Source of the DNA: Terriglobia bacterium
GTDB taxonomy: Bacteria > Acidobacteriota > Terriglobia > UBA7540
Reading direction: 5' to 3'
DNA: 52,539 nucleotides
Assembly: GCA_020073545.1 (NCBI GenBank)
Contig: JAIQEZ010000014.1
Coordinates: 1 to 52,539, forward strand
Of this stretch, positions 7,958 through 16,267 are shown in pieces. The translations under genes were made by a program, and so were the position numbers. The stretch's first letter is position 1. Every line of letters begins with the position of its first letter. The notes under the pieces are model-generated. The model saw nothing but the letters and a program-made list of their open reading frames with translations, did no database searches and was not told the DNA's origin.

Positions 7958-8331
7958 GACCTGACCGCTGATTGGAATTGGTTTCGCCAGCAAGCCGCAG
8001 GCCCAAAGCTAGACACCCGCACTGTGGCGGCACGGAGCGTCTCAGGGCAGAAGCCCTGTGGCGTTCTGCCGCGACCCAGCGTGGTGCGGGAGGGCCTGTG
8101 TGGAAAGATCGGCTGTAGTGGGTTGACCCGGTGTTCCCACAGGCTCGCTGGGGCGCCCGACTTGATGGCGTCAAGCGCCTCGTCGGCAAGGGGATCCTCG
8201 CCGGACCACGACGCGCGGTGAGGCTCGGCAGCCCAACCCACGAGGATTGACAGACTGGACGCGCCCGCACGCTCGCGCGCCAGGGGTGGTGTGAACAGGT
8301 TTCCCAAGGACGACAAGGAGGGGCGGTTCCC
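7958..8331. other. Gene-free gap before the Rieske gene
   Basis: 374 bases without a supported gene. It contains local inverted repeats such as GGGCAGAAGCCCTGTGGCGTTCTGCC around 8045-8070, and may hold the terminator of the upstream unit and the promoter of the Rieske-cytochrome b unit. I could not recognise a known RNA family. Open frames here are shadows with poor codon use. Confidence 0.35.
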
Positions 8332-8793
8332 ATGCCAAGTTCCGAGCAGAGGGCGGACAAGCCTATCCAGACTGGACGCAGGTGGGTGAACGTCCTCCTG
8401 GGGAGCGGCCTCGTCGCCTCCGTGGTCTCGTTCCTTTACCCGGCCATCCGTTACATCATCCCTCCGCCGGTCGCGGAATCCACCAGCCGGTCGGTGGTGG
8501 CCGCCAAAGTGGACGAACTCAAACGGAACTCCGGGAAGGTCTTTAAGTTCGGCTCAAAGCCCGCCTTGTTGGTACGGACCGCCGACGGCACGTATCGCGC
8601 CTTTTCCGCTGTGTGCACGCACTTAAACTGCACGGTTCAATACCGCGAAGACCTCCATCAAATCTGGTGTGCTTGTCATAACGGACTGTACGATCTGGAG
8701 GGACGAAACGTGAGTGGCCCGCCGCCTCGGCCGCTACAGATGTTTGAGGTTCACGTCCAGGGCGAGGACGTGGTGGTCACGCGGAGCGCCTAA
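8332..8793 (+). CDS. Rieske [2Fe-2S] protein of a cytochrome b6-type complex
   Basis: Iron-sulfur subunit that takes the first electron from quinol at the Qo site. N-terminal membrane anchor at about residues 18-43. The soluble domain carries the two cluster boxes: CTHLNC (Cys95, His97, Cys100) and CACHNG (Cys113, Cys115, His116). All four ligands and the disulfide cysteines are present. The usual Gly after the box 1 Leu, and the one after the box 2 His, are both Asn here, which may alter the potential. The protein is short (153 residues), as in b6f-type Rieske proteins. A GGAGGGG site precedes the ATG. The cytochrome b gene follows after two bases, so they are co-transcribed. Confidence 0.92.
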   Translation: MPSSEQRADKPIQTGRRWVNVLLGSGLVASVVSFLYPAIRYIIPPPVAESTSRSVVAAKVDELKRNSGKVFKFGSKPALLVRTADGTYRAFSAVCTHLNCTVQYREDLHQIWCACHNGLYDLEGRNVSGPPPRPLQMFEVHVQGEDVVVTRSA

Positions 8794-8795
8794 CG

Positions 8796-9881
8796 ATGAG
8801 CAGGTTATACCGCCGCACTCTTGCCTGGTTTGACGAACGGTTCGGCGCCGGAAGTGTGGAGGAGTTCCTCCGTCACAAGACTATTCCCGTGCACCGGCAC
8901 AGCCTCTGGTATTACTTCGGCGGCATGACCCTGTTCCTCTTCATTATCCAGGTGCTCACCGGGATCCTGCTGTTGCTTTATTACCGCCCCACGCCGAACG
9001 ACGCCTTCGAGAGTGTTCAGTACATGGTAACGCAGGTTCGCTTTGGCTGGCTGATCCGGTCCATACACAGTTGGTCGGCGAACCTCATGATCTTCGCGGC
9101 GTTCGTTCACATGTTCAGCGTTTATTTCTTGAAGGCCTATCGCAAACCCCGCGAACTCACCTGGATAAGTGGGATGTTGCTGCTCTTCGTCGTCCTGGGG
9201 TTTGGTTTCAGTGGCTACTTGCTTCCCTGGAACACGCTGGCTTTCTTTGCGACCAAGGTGGGAACGGAGATGGCCGGCTCGGTTCCGATCATCGGAAAGT
9301 GGCTGCTGATTTTTCTGCGGGGCGGTGAAGAAGTGACCGGCGCGACCCTGACTCGTTTCTTCGGGTTCCACGTCGCGGTTTTGCCCGGGCTGGCCACGAT
9401 GCTGCTGGCCATACACCTCTTTTTGGTGCAACAGTTGGGAATGAGTGTGCCACCGGGCGTCGAGCGAGCCATCGCCGAGGGGCGCAAGCCGGCTCGCTCC
9501 ACGCCCTTCTTCCCCAATTTCTTGTTGCGCGACATCATCGGTTGGTACGCCGCATTGGGCGCGCTGGGCGCGCTCGCCGCCGTCTTTCCCTGGGAACTGG
9601 GCACGAAAGCAGATGCTTTTGCTTCGGCTCCGGCAGGAATCCGCCCCGAATGGTATTTCCTGTTCATGTTTCAGACGTTGAAATACCTTCCGGCGAAGGT
9701 CCTTTTCGTGGACGGCGAATTGTTGGGCATCTTCGGATTCTCGGTGGCGGCGCTGGTTTGGGTCGCGGTCCCGTTCCTCGACCGGCGAATCGGCTTCGGG
9801 CGAGTCACGCGTTTCTTTACGGGCTTGGGAGTCTTCGCGCTCGGGTACATGATCGTCCTCTCGTTGTTGGCTTTAAGGTAG
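8796..9881 (+). CDS. Cytochrome b, fused b6 plus subunit IV type
   Basis: Dihaem integral-membrane quinol oxidase subunit. Haem ligands are His91/His105 in helix B and His192/His207 in helix D. The 14-residue spacing in helix D is that of cytochrome b6 rather than mitochondrial-type b. The PEWY motif of the Qo site is at 284-287. The chain has four N-terminal helices, then a subunit IV-like part with three helices, fused in one 361-residue polypeptide. The Cys that binds haem cn in true b6f proteins is aligned with a Tyr here ([10 protein letters not shown]), so haem cn is probably absent. It directly follows the Rieske gene and precedes a nine-haem cytochrome, which probably takes the place of cytochrome c1 or f. 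Confidence 0.93.
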   Translation: MSRLYRRTLAWFDERFGAGSVEEFLRHKTIPVHRHSLWYYFGGMTLFLFIIQVLTGILLLLYYRPTPNDAFESVQYMVTQVRFGWLIRSIHSWSANLMIFAAFVHMFSVYFLKAYRKPRELTWISGMLLLFVVLGFGFSGYLLPWNTLAFFATKVGTEMAGSVPIIGKWLLIFLRGGEEVTGATLTRFFGFHVAVLPGLATMLLAIHLFLVQQLGMSVPPGVERAIAEGRKPARSTPFFPNFLLRDIIGWYAALGALGALAAVFPWELGTKADAFASAPAGIRPEWYFLFMFQTLKYLPAKVLFVDGELLGIFGFSVAALVWVAVPFLDRRIGFGRVTRFFTGLGVFALGYMIVLSLLALR

Positions 9882-9957
9882 CGAAGCCAAGGCTGCTGGA
9901 AGGGCTCACGTTGTGAGAATGCGGCGGTGATTGCCATTGCCGCCACCCTGGATCGTC

Positions 9958-11202
9958 ATGAAAACTACGCTTGCAACGCTCCTCATGTTAATCGGCGCGC
10001 TGGGCGCCGCTGCGGCGGATTCCGGCAATAGCTCCTGCATCACTTGCCACGCCCTGCTGGAGGAACCCAAGTTAGTGAATCCGGCCAAGCTCTTCGATAG
10101 CGACATTCATCATCAGGCGGGACTGACCTGCGCGGACTGCCACGGCGGGGACCCCAACGATGAATCCATGAGCGCCATGAGTCGAACGAAGGGTTTTCGG
10201 GGAGTCCCGAAGAAAGCCCGCATTCCGGACTTCTGCGCGCGCTGTCATTCCGACATTGCATACATGCATCGCTTCAATCCCAAGATGCGCGCTGACCAGT
10301 TGAGCCAATACCTCACCAGCGTGCACGGCAAGCGGCTAAAGCAAGGCGACACCAAGGTGGCCGCCTGCGTGGATTGCCACGGGATCCACAACATTCTGGC
10401 CGTCTCCGATACGCGCGCGCCTGTCTACCCGGCAAACGTGGCGTCCACTTGCGCGCACTGCCACGCCGACGCCGCCTACATGAAGGACTACCAGATTCCC
10501 ACCGACCAAGTGGCGCAATATCAGAAGAGCGTCCATGCCCAGATGCTCGCACAGGGTGACGTCTCTGCGCCTACTTGCACGACGTGCCATGGCAACCACG
10601 GCGCCACTCCACCAGGCGTCAGTTCCGTAGCCAACGTCTGCGGAACTTGCCACGTCGTCTTCGCCCAACTCTTCGAGAAGAGCCCGCATCAAGCCGCCTT
10701 CGCAAGAATGGGACTGCCGGGCTGCGTTCAGTGCCATTCCAACCATGAGATTGTGAAACCCTCGGATGAGTGGGTCGGGGTCGGAGCGAATTCGGTCTGC
10801 TCCACCTGTCACGCTTCCGGTGATCCTGGCTACCGGAGCGCGCAAGCCATGGCCCAGGATCTCGCCCGATTGAACCTCGCCATCGTGCGAGCGGATACCA
10901 ATCTGGACACCGCCGAGCGCAAGGGGATGGAAGTCTCCAGCGCCAAGGTTGAACTCACGAACGCGCACGAAGCCCGGGTCAAAGCGCGTGTCAATGTGCA
11001 CACGTTCCGGGATGAAGAAGTGAGGAAGATTACAGATCAAGGTTTGGAGATCGCCACGCGCTCCGACCAGGCAGGCGTGGCGGCAATCGAGGAGCTGAAC
11101 TTCCGCCGCAAAGGTCTGGGAATCTCCCTCATCACGATCCTCGTGGCCATCGCAGGACTGTATCTGAAAATCCGCCAAATCGAATCGCGCCAGAAGGGCT
11201 AG
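9958..11202 (+). CDS. Nonahaem c-type cytochrome with C-terminal membrane anchor
   Basis: A periplasmic multihaem cytochrome, 414 residues from the ATG at 9958 (signal peptide to about residue 20). Nine CXXCH sites: CITCH 27, CADCH 58, CARCH 93, CVDCH 137, CAHCH 165, CTTCH 207, CGTCH 228, CVQCH 256, CSTCH 281. After the haems comes a helical, probably coiled-coil region (about 295-385), then one membrane helix (about 390-408) and a basic tail, placing the haems in the periplasm. Spacing and VH repeats (TSVHGKRLKQGD, KSVHAQMLAQGD) suggest an internally duplicated NrfB/c3-like fold. It follows cytochrome b by 76 bases and is likely the electron-accepting subunit of that complex. The acceptor beyond it is unknown. 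Confidence 0.9.
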   Translation: MKTTLATLLMLIGALGAAAADSGNSSCITCHALLEEPKLVNPAKLFDSDIHHQAGLTCADCHGGDPNDESMSAMSRTKGFRGVPKKARIPDFCARCHSDIAYMHRFNPKMRADQLSQYLTSVHGKRLKQGDTKVAACVDCHGIHNILAVSDTRAPVYPANVASTCAHCHADAAYMKDYQIPTDQVAQYQKSVHAQMLAQGDVSAPTCTTCHGNHGATPPGVSSVANVCGTCHVVFAQLFEKSPHQAAFARMGLPGCVQCHSNHEIVKPSDEWVGVGANSVCSTCHASGDPGYRSAQAMAQDLARLNLAIVRADTNLDTAERKGMEVSSAKVELTNAHEARVKARVNVHTFRDEEVRKITDQGLEIATRSDQAGVAAIEELNFRRKGLGISLITILVAIAGLYLKIRQIESRQKG

Positions 11203-11439
11203 GGGCTGCCCTTTGTTGAGTCATTCCCACGAACGCGGGAATCCAGCGGAGGGGAAGGACCGCGCCACTTTTGCCTTTTGATCTCGCTCATTTGACCGGA
11301 CACATGAATTGCCGCTGGGCAGCCGACGGGGGCGCGGGCCGCTTTGTGGGATCAGAGGCCGGCGAAACAGAACGGGATTCCCGCCCTGCCTGCGCAGGCA
11401 GGTTTCGCGGGAATGGCACGCTCCCGCACTCCGTAACGC

Positions 11440-13593
11440 CTAGCGCCACGGTGAGACCATATCCTGCGTCTCGCACAGGCGCACGCGCGCGTCAACGGCG
11501 CGGAAGTCCTTGCCCTCAGGGAAGACCAGCAGGGGATTGATCTCAATTTCCGCGAGCTCCGGCAATTCCTCCACGAGTTGTGAGAATCTTTGCAGGATTT
11601 CCGCGAGCGCGGCCAGATCCACAGGAGCTTCTCCGCGCACGCCCTCCAGGAGGCGATAGCCGCGAATCTGCCGGATCATTTCTTGCGCCTCGAGGTCCGT
11701 GAGGGGCGGCACACGGAAAACCACGTCCTTAACGGTCTCCACGTAAATGCCGCCCAGCCCGAACATCACGAGCGGCCCATACGTCGGGTCTTGCGTCATT
11801 CCCACAATGACTTCGCGCCCGCCTCGCACGTATTCCTGAATCAGGAACCCCAGGCTCGCATCAGCCGGCGCTGCTTTTTCTCGATGCCGGGCAACGGAAT
11901 CCGTCATCCTTTCCGCGGCAGCCAGCAATTCCTCTGGATCGCGAACATCGATAACCACGCCTCCGGCCTCCATCTTATGAACCAATTCCGGCGCCATAGC
12001 TTTGAGGACGACCGGGTAGCGAAGACCTCGGGCCACGCGCTTCAGTTCTTCCAGGTTCCCCACCGAGGTGGACTTCGCCACAGGAATTCCGTAATACCCG
12101 ATCAGGCGGAGGCTTTCCTCCGCCGTCAATTGGGATCGTCCCTGATGGTGGATCTCTTGCATGAGCTCTTCCGCCGCGCCGCGTCGAACCTCGAAACGCT
12201 TCAACTCTCCCACCGGCCGTTCGCGCCACACTCGATAGCGCTCTAAGGCTGCCAGGGCGTTTACCGCCGACTCCGGGAAGATGTAAAGGGCCATATGGTT
12301 CGGATGGTCACGGTTCAACCCAGTGAAAAACTCTTCCGTTGCCATCATGACACCTATAACCGGTTTCATATACTGGTGACGCAACTCTTCCAGTCCCAAA
12401 ACGATGTCCATGGCGCTGATCATCATGGGAGGAACAAAGACGACGAGCAGCATATCGACGGAGTCATCTTCCAGCAGAATACGCGCGCAGGCGTCGTACC
12501 TGCCGCGATCCGATTTGCCTGTCATGTCCACGGGGTTCTGGATGCTGGCCTCGGGAGGAAGCAACCGGCCGAGCTCCTGGCGCGTCCGCTCGGAGAAACT
12601 CGCCATGCTAAGCCCGTTGGCAATAGCGGTATCTGTGGCCATGATGGCGGGGCCGCCGGCATTGGTGAGAATGCCCAACCGGTTCCCACGCGGCAGAGGA
12701 TTCTTGGAGAACGTGAGGGTGAGATCAAACAGCTCTTCCACGGTGTTCACGCGAATGACGCCGCATTGCTCCAGAAGCGCGTCCGTGGCGATGTCGAGGC
12801 CCTGACACGTGGCAAGCGCTCCCGTGTGAGACGTGGCAGCGCGCGCGCCCGCCTCCGTCCGGCCGGACTTCACCACCAGCAGGGGTTTCCGCCTCGAAAC
12901 CCGCCGGCAGATTTGCATGAAGTGTTTGGCGTCTCCGAACGATTCGAGATACATCAGGATCAAGTCCGTTTGCGGATCATCCTCCCAATACTGCAGCAGG
13001 TCGTTGCCGGAGACGTCGGTCTTGTTGCCCAGACTCACGAAGTACGAAAAGCCAATGTCCATTTGCCGCGCGATATTGAGGATGGCCACGCCCAGCGCTC
13101 CGCTCTGCGACATGAAGGCAATTCGTCCCGGCAGGGGGAGCGTGGGCGCAAAAGTCGCGTCCATGCGCACCGCGGGCTCGGTATTGATCACCCCCATGCA
13201 ATTCGGCCCGATCATCCGCATGCCATAGTGCTCCACCCGTTCACCAAGTGCGGCTTCGAACCTCTTCCCTTCTTCGCCCGTTTCCGAGAAGCCCGCGGTG
13301 ATAACCACCAGACCTTTCACTCCCTTTTTCCCGCAATCATCGATCACGCTCAGCACCTCGCCGCGGGGCACCACGATGATGGCCAAATCGAGCGAGTCAG
13401 GAATCGACGACACGGTGGGAAAGGCCTTAATAGAGTGAATAAAATCAGCCTTCGGGTTAACCGGAAAGAGCTTGCCATGGAAGTCAAACTCGATGAGTTG
13501 ATGCAGGATTTCACGGCCGATCGATCCCTCGCGCCGTGAGGCGCCCACCACGGCGATGGATTTCGGCTTAAGGATAGGGTCCAAAGGGTTCAC
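11440..13593 (-). CDS. ADP-forming acetate/acyl-CoA ligase, fused alpha-beta
   Basis: Interconverts acyl-CoA, ADP and phosphate with free acid, CoA and ATP, making ATP by substrate-level phosphorylation. Start at GTG 13593 (VNPLDPILKPKSIAVVGAS) with AAAGGA six bases upstream; the longer frame to 13695 lacks a site. Order of parts: CoA-binding Rossmann domain (residues about 8-130), succinyl-CoA synthetase-like ligase domains (GPNCMGVINTEP, SQSGALGVAIL, the TSHTGALA loop with the phospho-histidine candidate), then C-terminal ATP-grasp (about 490-717; YPVVLKAMAPELVHKMEAGG). At about 717 residues it matches the fused bacterial form. The natural acid is unknown; acetate or other short acids are plausible. 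Protein acetyltransferase (Pat-type) fusions have an extra GNAT domain, which is absent. Confidence 0.9.
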   Translation of the reverse strand: MNPLDPILKPKSIAVVGASRREGSIGREILHQLIEFDFHGKLFPVNPKADFIHSIKAFPTVSSIPDSLDLAIIVVPRGEVLSVIDDCGKKGVKGLVVITAGFSETGEEGKRFEAALGERVEHYGMRMIGPNCMGVINTEPAVRMDATFAPTLPLPGRIAFMSQSGALGVAILNIARQMDIGFSYFVSLGNKTDVSGNDLLQYWEDDPQTDLILMYLESFGDAKHFMQICRRVSRRKPLLVVKSGRTEAGARAATSHTGALATCQGLDIATDALLEQCGVIRVNTVEELFDLTLTFSKNPLPRGNRLGILTNAGGPAIMATDTAIANGLSMASFSERTRQELGRLLPPEASIQNPVDMTGKSDRGRYDACARILLEDDSVDMLLVVFVPPMMISAMDIVLGLEELRHQYMKPVIGVMMATEEFFTGLNRDHPNHMALYIFPESAVNALAALERYRVWRERPVGELKRFEVRRGAAEELMQEIHHQGRSQLTAEESLRLIGYYGIPVAKSTSVGNLEELKRVARGLRYPVVLKAMAPELVHKMEAGGVVIDVRDPEELLAAAERMTDSVARHREKAAPADASLGFLIQEYVRGGREVIVGMTQDPTYGPLVMFGLGGIYVETVKDVVFRVPPLTDLEAQEMIRQIRGYRLLEGVRGEAPVDLAALAEILQRFSQLVEELPELAEIEINPLLVFPEGKDFRAVDARVRLCETQDMVSPWR

Positions 13594-13877
13594 AGGAATT
13601 CCTTTCGCGAGGGCGAGCCCAGCGTTGAACGAACGCCGGAGGTCGCGGAATCCGAGGTGACCGCCACACCCGTCAAGCCTCCATTGAAAGCTCATTCAAC
13701 TGCCAAGTCAACGGGAGATCAGCGGCAAATGAAGCGTGACGAGCAACAGAGTCCGGTGTCCGAGGTCCGGAGTTCGAAAGCGAAGGGCGGCGCGCCCGCA
13801 AGGGGCACGGGACGAGCAGGATGGCGAGCCGCGACAATTCCTCATGGAAGAATCGGCCGAACGCCGAGCGCTAACGA
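13594..13877. other. Intergenic region upstream of the acyl-CoA ligase
   Basis: 284 bases between two minus-strand genes. It probably carries the ligase promoter; I could not assign boxes with confidence. It includes the purine-rich words GAGTCCGGTGTCCGAGGTCCGGAG, which look like a short degenerate tandem repeat. No gene. Confidence 0.3.
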
Positions 13878-14891
13878 TCAAGGTTTCAGGACAACTTTGA
13901 TTCGAGTGGAATCCGGCTTTACAAGTTCTTCGAAGATTCTCTGGCCGTCTGCCAAGGGCGCTTCACTGATCCAGTCCGCCGTCGCCAAGCGGCCATCGAC
14001 AATCCAGTCCACCGCTTTCTGAAATTCCCGACGGCTATAAGCAAAGGCGCCTGCCAGCCGGATTTCGCGCCGGATGATTTCCACGCAATCGAGGGCGGTT
14101 TCCTGCTCTCCCAACCCGGCCAGGATGATAAGCCCGCCCGGCCGCACCAGCCGCAGGGCCAATTGGCGCGTCACTGAGAATCCTGCGGCATCAAAGATCA
14201 CGGCGCAGCCTTCCTCACCGAAGAAGCGCTGGAGTTCCTCGAGGGCGTTGGCCTCCTTGGGGTTGACGGTCAGGTCTGCGCCCAGCTTGCGCGCGATTTC
14301 GGAACGATGAGGGTTGATCTCCACGACGGCGACATTCGGGAAGTTCAGTTGATGCGCTGCTTCGAGGCCCATCAACCCCAGGGGCCCGGCGCCCAGAATG
14401 GCCAACGGACCACGCTCCTGTCCGACCAGGCCTGCCATGTGCAGACCACACGCCAGCGACTCAGCCAGAGCTGCGCGGGTGAAATCCACTTCTGCCGGGA
14501 TGGGGTTGAGGTTAGCGATGGGAACCTTCAAATATTCGGCGAAACCTCCCGCCACCTGCAGCCCCAGCACTTTCCGGCGCGGGCAGAGGTAGTCGCGTCC
14601 CGACGAGCAGTAAGCACAGTGGCCGCACCCCAGGATGGGATAGACCGTGACGCGCGTGCCAGGACCTACTGCCGCCTGTGCACTGCGGACCTCGACAACT
14701 TCCCCCGCCATCTCGTGACCGAGCACGAGCGGAGGAACACGGCCGCGGCTGTGCCCCAGCCAGCCGTGCAAGTCCGAGCCGCACACGGCTGCAGCATGAA
14801 TATGAACCAGGGCGTCGCCCGGCCCCAGCTCGGGGTCGGGCCAATCCTGATACTCGAGCTTGCGCGGTGCAGTGTAGACAAGGGCCTTCAT
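13878..14891 (-). CDS. Zinc-dependent medium-chain alcohol/polyol dehydrogenase
   Basis: NAD(P)-dependent oxidoreductase of the MDR family, close in style to sorbitol, threonine or galactitol-1-phosphate dehydrogenases. ATG 14891 has a GGGAGAGGG site; 337 residues. Catalytic zinc ligands: Cys in CGSDLHG, His and Glu in GHEMAGEV. A structural-zinc cluster of four cysteines is present (CGHCAYCSSGRDYLC). The Rossmann motif is GAGPLGLMGLEAA, followed by VVEINPHRSEIARKLGAD, whose Glu at the end of beta-2 favours NAD(H). It sits next to a sugar isomerase-like gene on the same strand, suggesting sugar or polyol catabolism; the substrate cannot be told from sequence. Confidence 0.87.
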   Translation of the reverse strand: MKALVYTAPRKLEYQDWPDPELGPGDALVHIHAAAVCGSDLHGWLGHSRGRVPPLVLGHEMAGEVVEVRSAQAAVGPGTRVTVYPILGCGHCAYCSSGRDYLCPRRKVLGLQVAGGFAEYLKVPIANLNPIPAEVDFTRAALAESLACGLHMAGLVGQERGPLAILGAGPLGLMGLEAAHQLNFPNVAVVEINPHRSEIARKLGADLTVNPKEANALEELQRFFGEEGCAVIFDAAGFSVTRQLALRLVRPGGLIILAGLGEQETALDCVEIIRREIRLAGAFAYSRREFQKAVDWIVDGRLATADWISEAPLADGQRIFEELVKPDSTRIKVVLKP

Positions 14892-14969
14892 GGAACCCTC
14901 TCCCAAGGTCACGGAAGTGAATCGTGAAGTGCAGCCCAAACCGGCAAAGAGCCTTTCGACAAAAGCCTT

Positions 14970-16103
14970 TTACGAGGACTGAGCCAGTAACTCGGCGCGA
15001 ACGTTCTTCAAGACATACAGAGCGCGCTCGACGCCGACCTCGCCGGGAAGAATGGGGTCTTCATTCTCAATGCTCATGATTCCCTGGAAGTCGATGTCCG
15101 TGTACGCCTTCACTACGTCCTTCCAGAGTTGCGCGCCGTGACCATACCCGACCGCGCGGAAGAAGACCGAACCCTCGGCGGCCTTTGCGGGGTCTTCTGG
15201 AAAGTTCAACACCCCAAACCTCGCAGCGACATCCTTGACAATCACCGTGTCTTTCATGTGCGCATGATAGATGGCGCCTTGCTTGCCGAGGTAATGGATG
15301 ACCTCGATAGGATCGCAGCCCTGCCAGAACAAGTGGCTGAGGTCGCAGTTGGCCCCGATTTCTTCACCCACGGCATCACGCAGCTTCATCAGCGTCTTCG
15401 GGTTGTACACGACGAAGTTGGGATGCATTTCCAGAGCGATCTTACGAATGCCGTGTTCGCGCGCAAACTTCACAGCTTGTTTCCAATACGGAATTACCTT
15501 TTCGTCCCACTGATACTTCAGCACCTGGTCAAATTCCGGAGGCCAGCGGTAAGTGGCCCAGTTGGGCATCTTATCCGCGGGCGAGCCGCCCGGGCAGCCG
15601 GAGAATCCCACAATGACCGGCACTTCCAGTCGCTCGGCCAGAAGGACGGTGTTTCGGAGAGATTCGTCATCTCGTGCCGCAATCTTCGGGTCGGGGTGAA
15701 CCGGGTTGCCATGGCAACTCAACGTGGCCACCAGAATCTTGCGGTCTTCAAATTTCTTTTTCCAGGCTCGGGCCTTGGCAGGATCGGCGAGAAGCTCCGC
15801 GACCGGGCAATGCTTGGCGCCGGGATAACCTCCCGTGCCGATCTCCACTGCCTCAATTCCGAGCGCAGAAATCTTCTCGAGCATCTCTTCGAGCGAGAGG
15901 TGATTGTAAACAGGATCAAAGACGCCAATCGGAATCTGGCGGGACGGCTTGGGTGCAGGGGGGATAGGGGGTTGCGCCGGCGGAGTTTCACCCGCCGTCG
16001 GCGCCACGCCCCGCCCCACAGCCGGCGCGGTCGCGATCAAACTCCCTGTGGTTGCCAAGAATCCTCTTCGGCTCAAAGAACGCGGGTCTTTTCCTTTGGT
16101 CAT
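14970..16103 (-). CDS. Tat-exported sugar isomerase/epimerase-like TIM barrel
   Basis: A 377-residue protein with a twin-arginine signal, SLSRRGFLATTG, so it is exported folded. An Ala/Pro-rich linker is followed by an AP-endonuclease-2/xylose isomerase-like barrel: GVFDPVYNHLSLEEMLEKI, GIEAVEIGTGG, ATLSCHGNPVHP, EMHPNFVVYN, ANCDLSHLFWQGCD, IYHAHMKD, IENEDP. The ordered acidic and His residues (Glu in IALEMHPN, Asp and His in CDLSH, His in YHAHMKD, Glu in IENED) form the expected metal site. A GGAGGG site precedes the ATG. It may be a sugar-phosphate isomerase-like enzyme or a 3-keto-sugar processing enzyme; acidobacteria have many such Tat-exported paralogues. Its co-directional dehydrogenase neighbour supports an oxidised-sugar pathway. 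Confidence 0.85.
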   Translation of the reverse strand: MTKGKDPRSLSRRGFLATTGSLIATAPAVGRGVAPTAGETPPAQPPIPPAPKPSRQIPIGVFDPVYNHLSLEEMLEKISALGIEAVEIGTGGYPGAKHCPVAELLADPAKARAWKKKFEDRKILVATLSCHGNPVHPDPKIAARDDESLRNTVLLAERLEVPVIVGFSGCPGGSPADKMPNWATYRWPPEFDQVLKYQWDEKVIPYWKQAVKFAREHGIRKIALEMHPNFVVYNPKTLMKLRDAVGEEIGANCDLSHLFWQGCDPIEVIHYLGKQGAIYHAHMKDTVIVKDVAARFGVLNFPEDPAKAAEGSVFFRAVGYGHGAQLWKDVVKAYTDIDFQGIMSIENEDPILPGEVGVERALYVLKNVRAELLAQSS

Positions 16104-16212
16104 TTCATCACCCTCCTACGTCGTGCTCGGAAGTATACGGCAAAAGTCGTCGTGTGTTGCATCGCAATGTCGCCGCTGCGAACCAGATCCGCAAAACAGA
16201 ACCGAGTGCGGC

Positions 16213-16241
16213 TGGACGCACGTCTGGCAGGAATCTATAAT
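16213..16241 (+). promoter_or_regulatory. Predicted sigma-70 promoter for the PIG-L gene
   Basis: TGGACG (16213-16218), 17-base spacer, perfect TATAAT (16236-16241). It lies 26 bases before the ATG at 16268, which has a GGGGGA ribosome-binding site. The leader would be about 20 bases. Confidence 0.6.
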
Positions 16242-16267
16242 CACTCCCGCCACCTTCAGGGGGATTC

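Noticed and set aside
7958-8331. A structured noncoding RNA before the Rieske gene
   Set aside because: Some inverted repeats exist, but no known family pattern and no terminator was convincing.
12295-13539. Plus-strand frame of 414 codons opposite the acyl-CoA ligase
   Set aside because: Antisense of a well-supported gene, with no recognisable motif.
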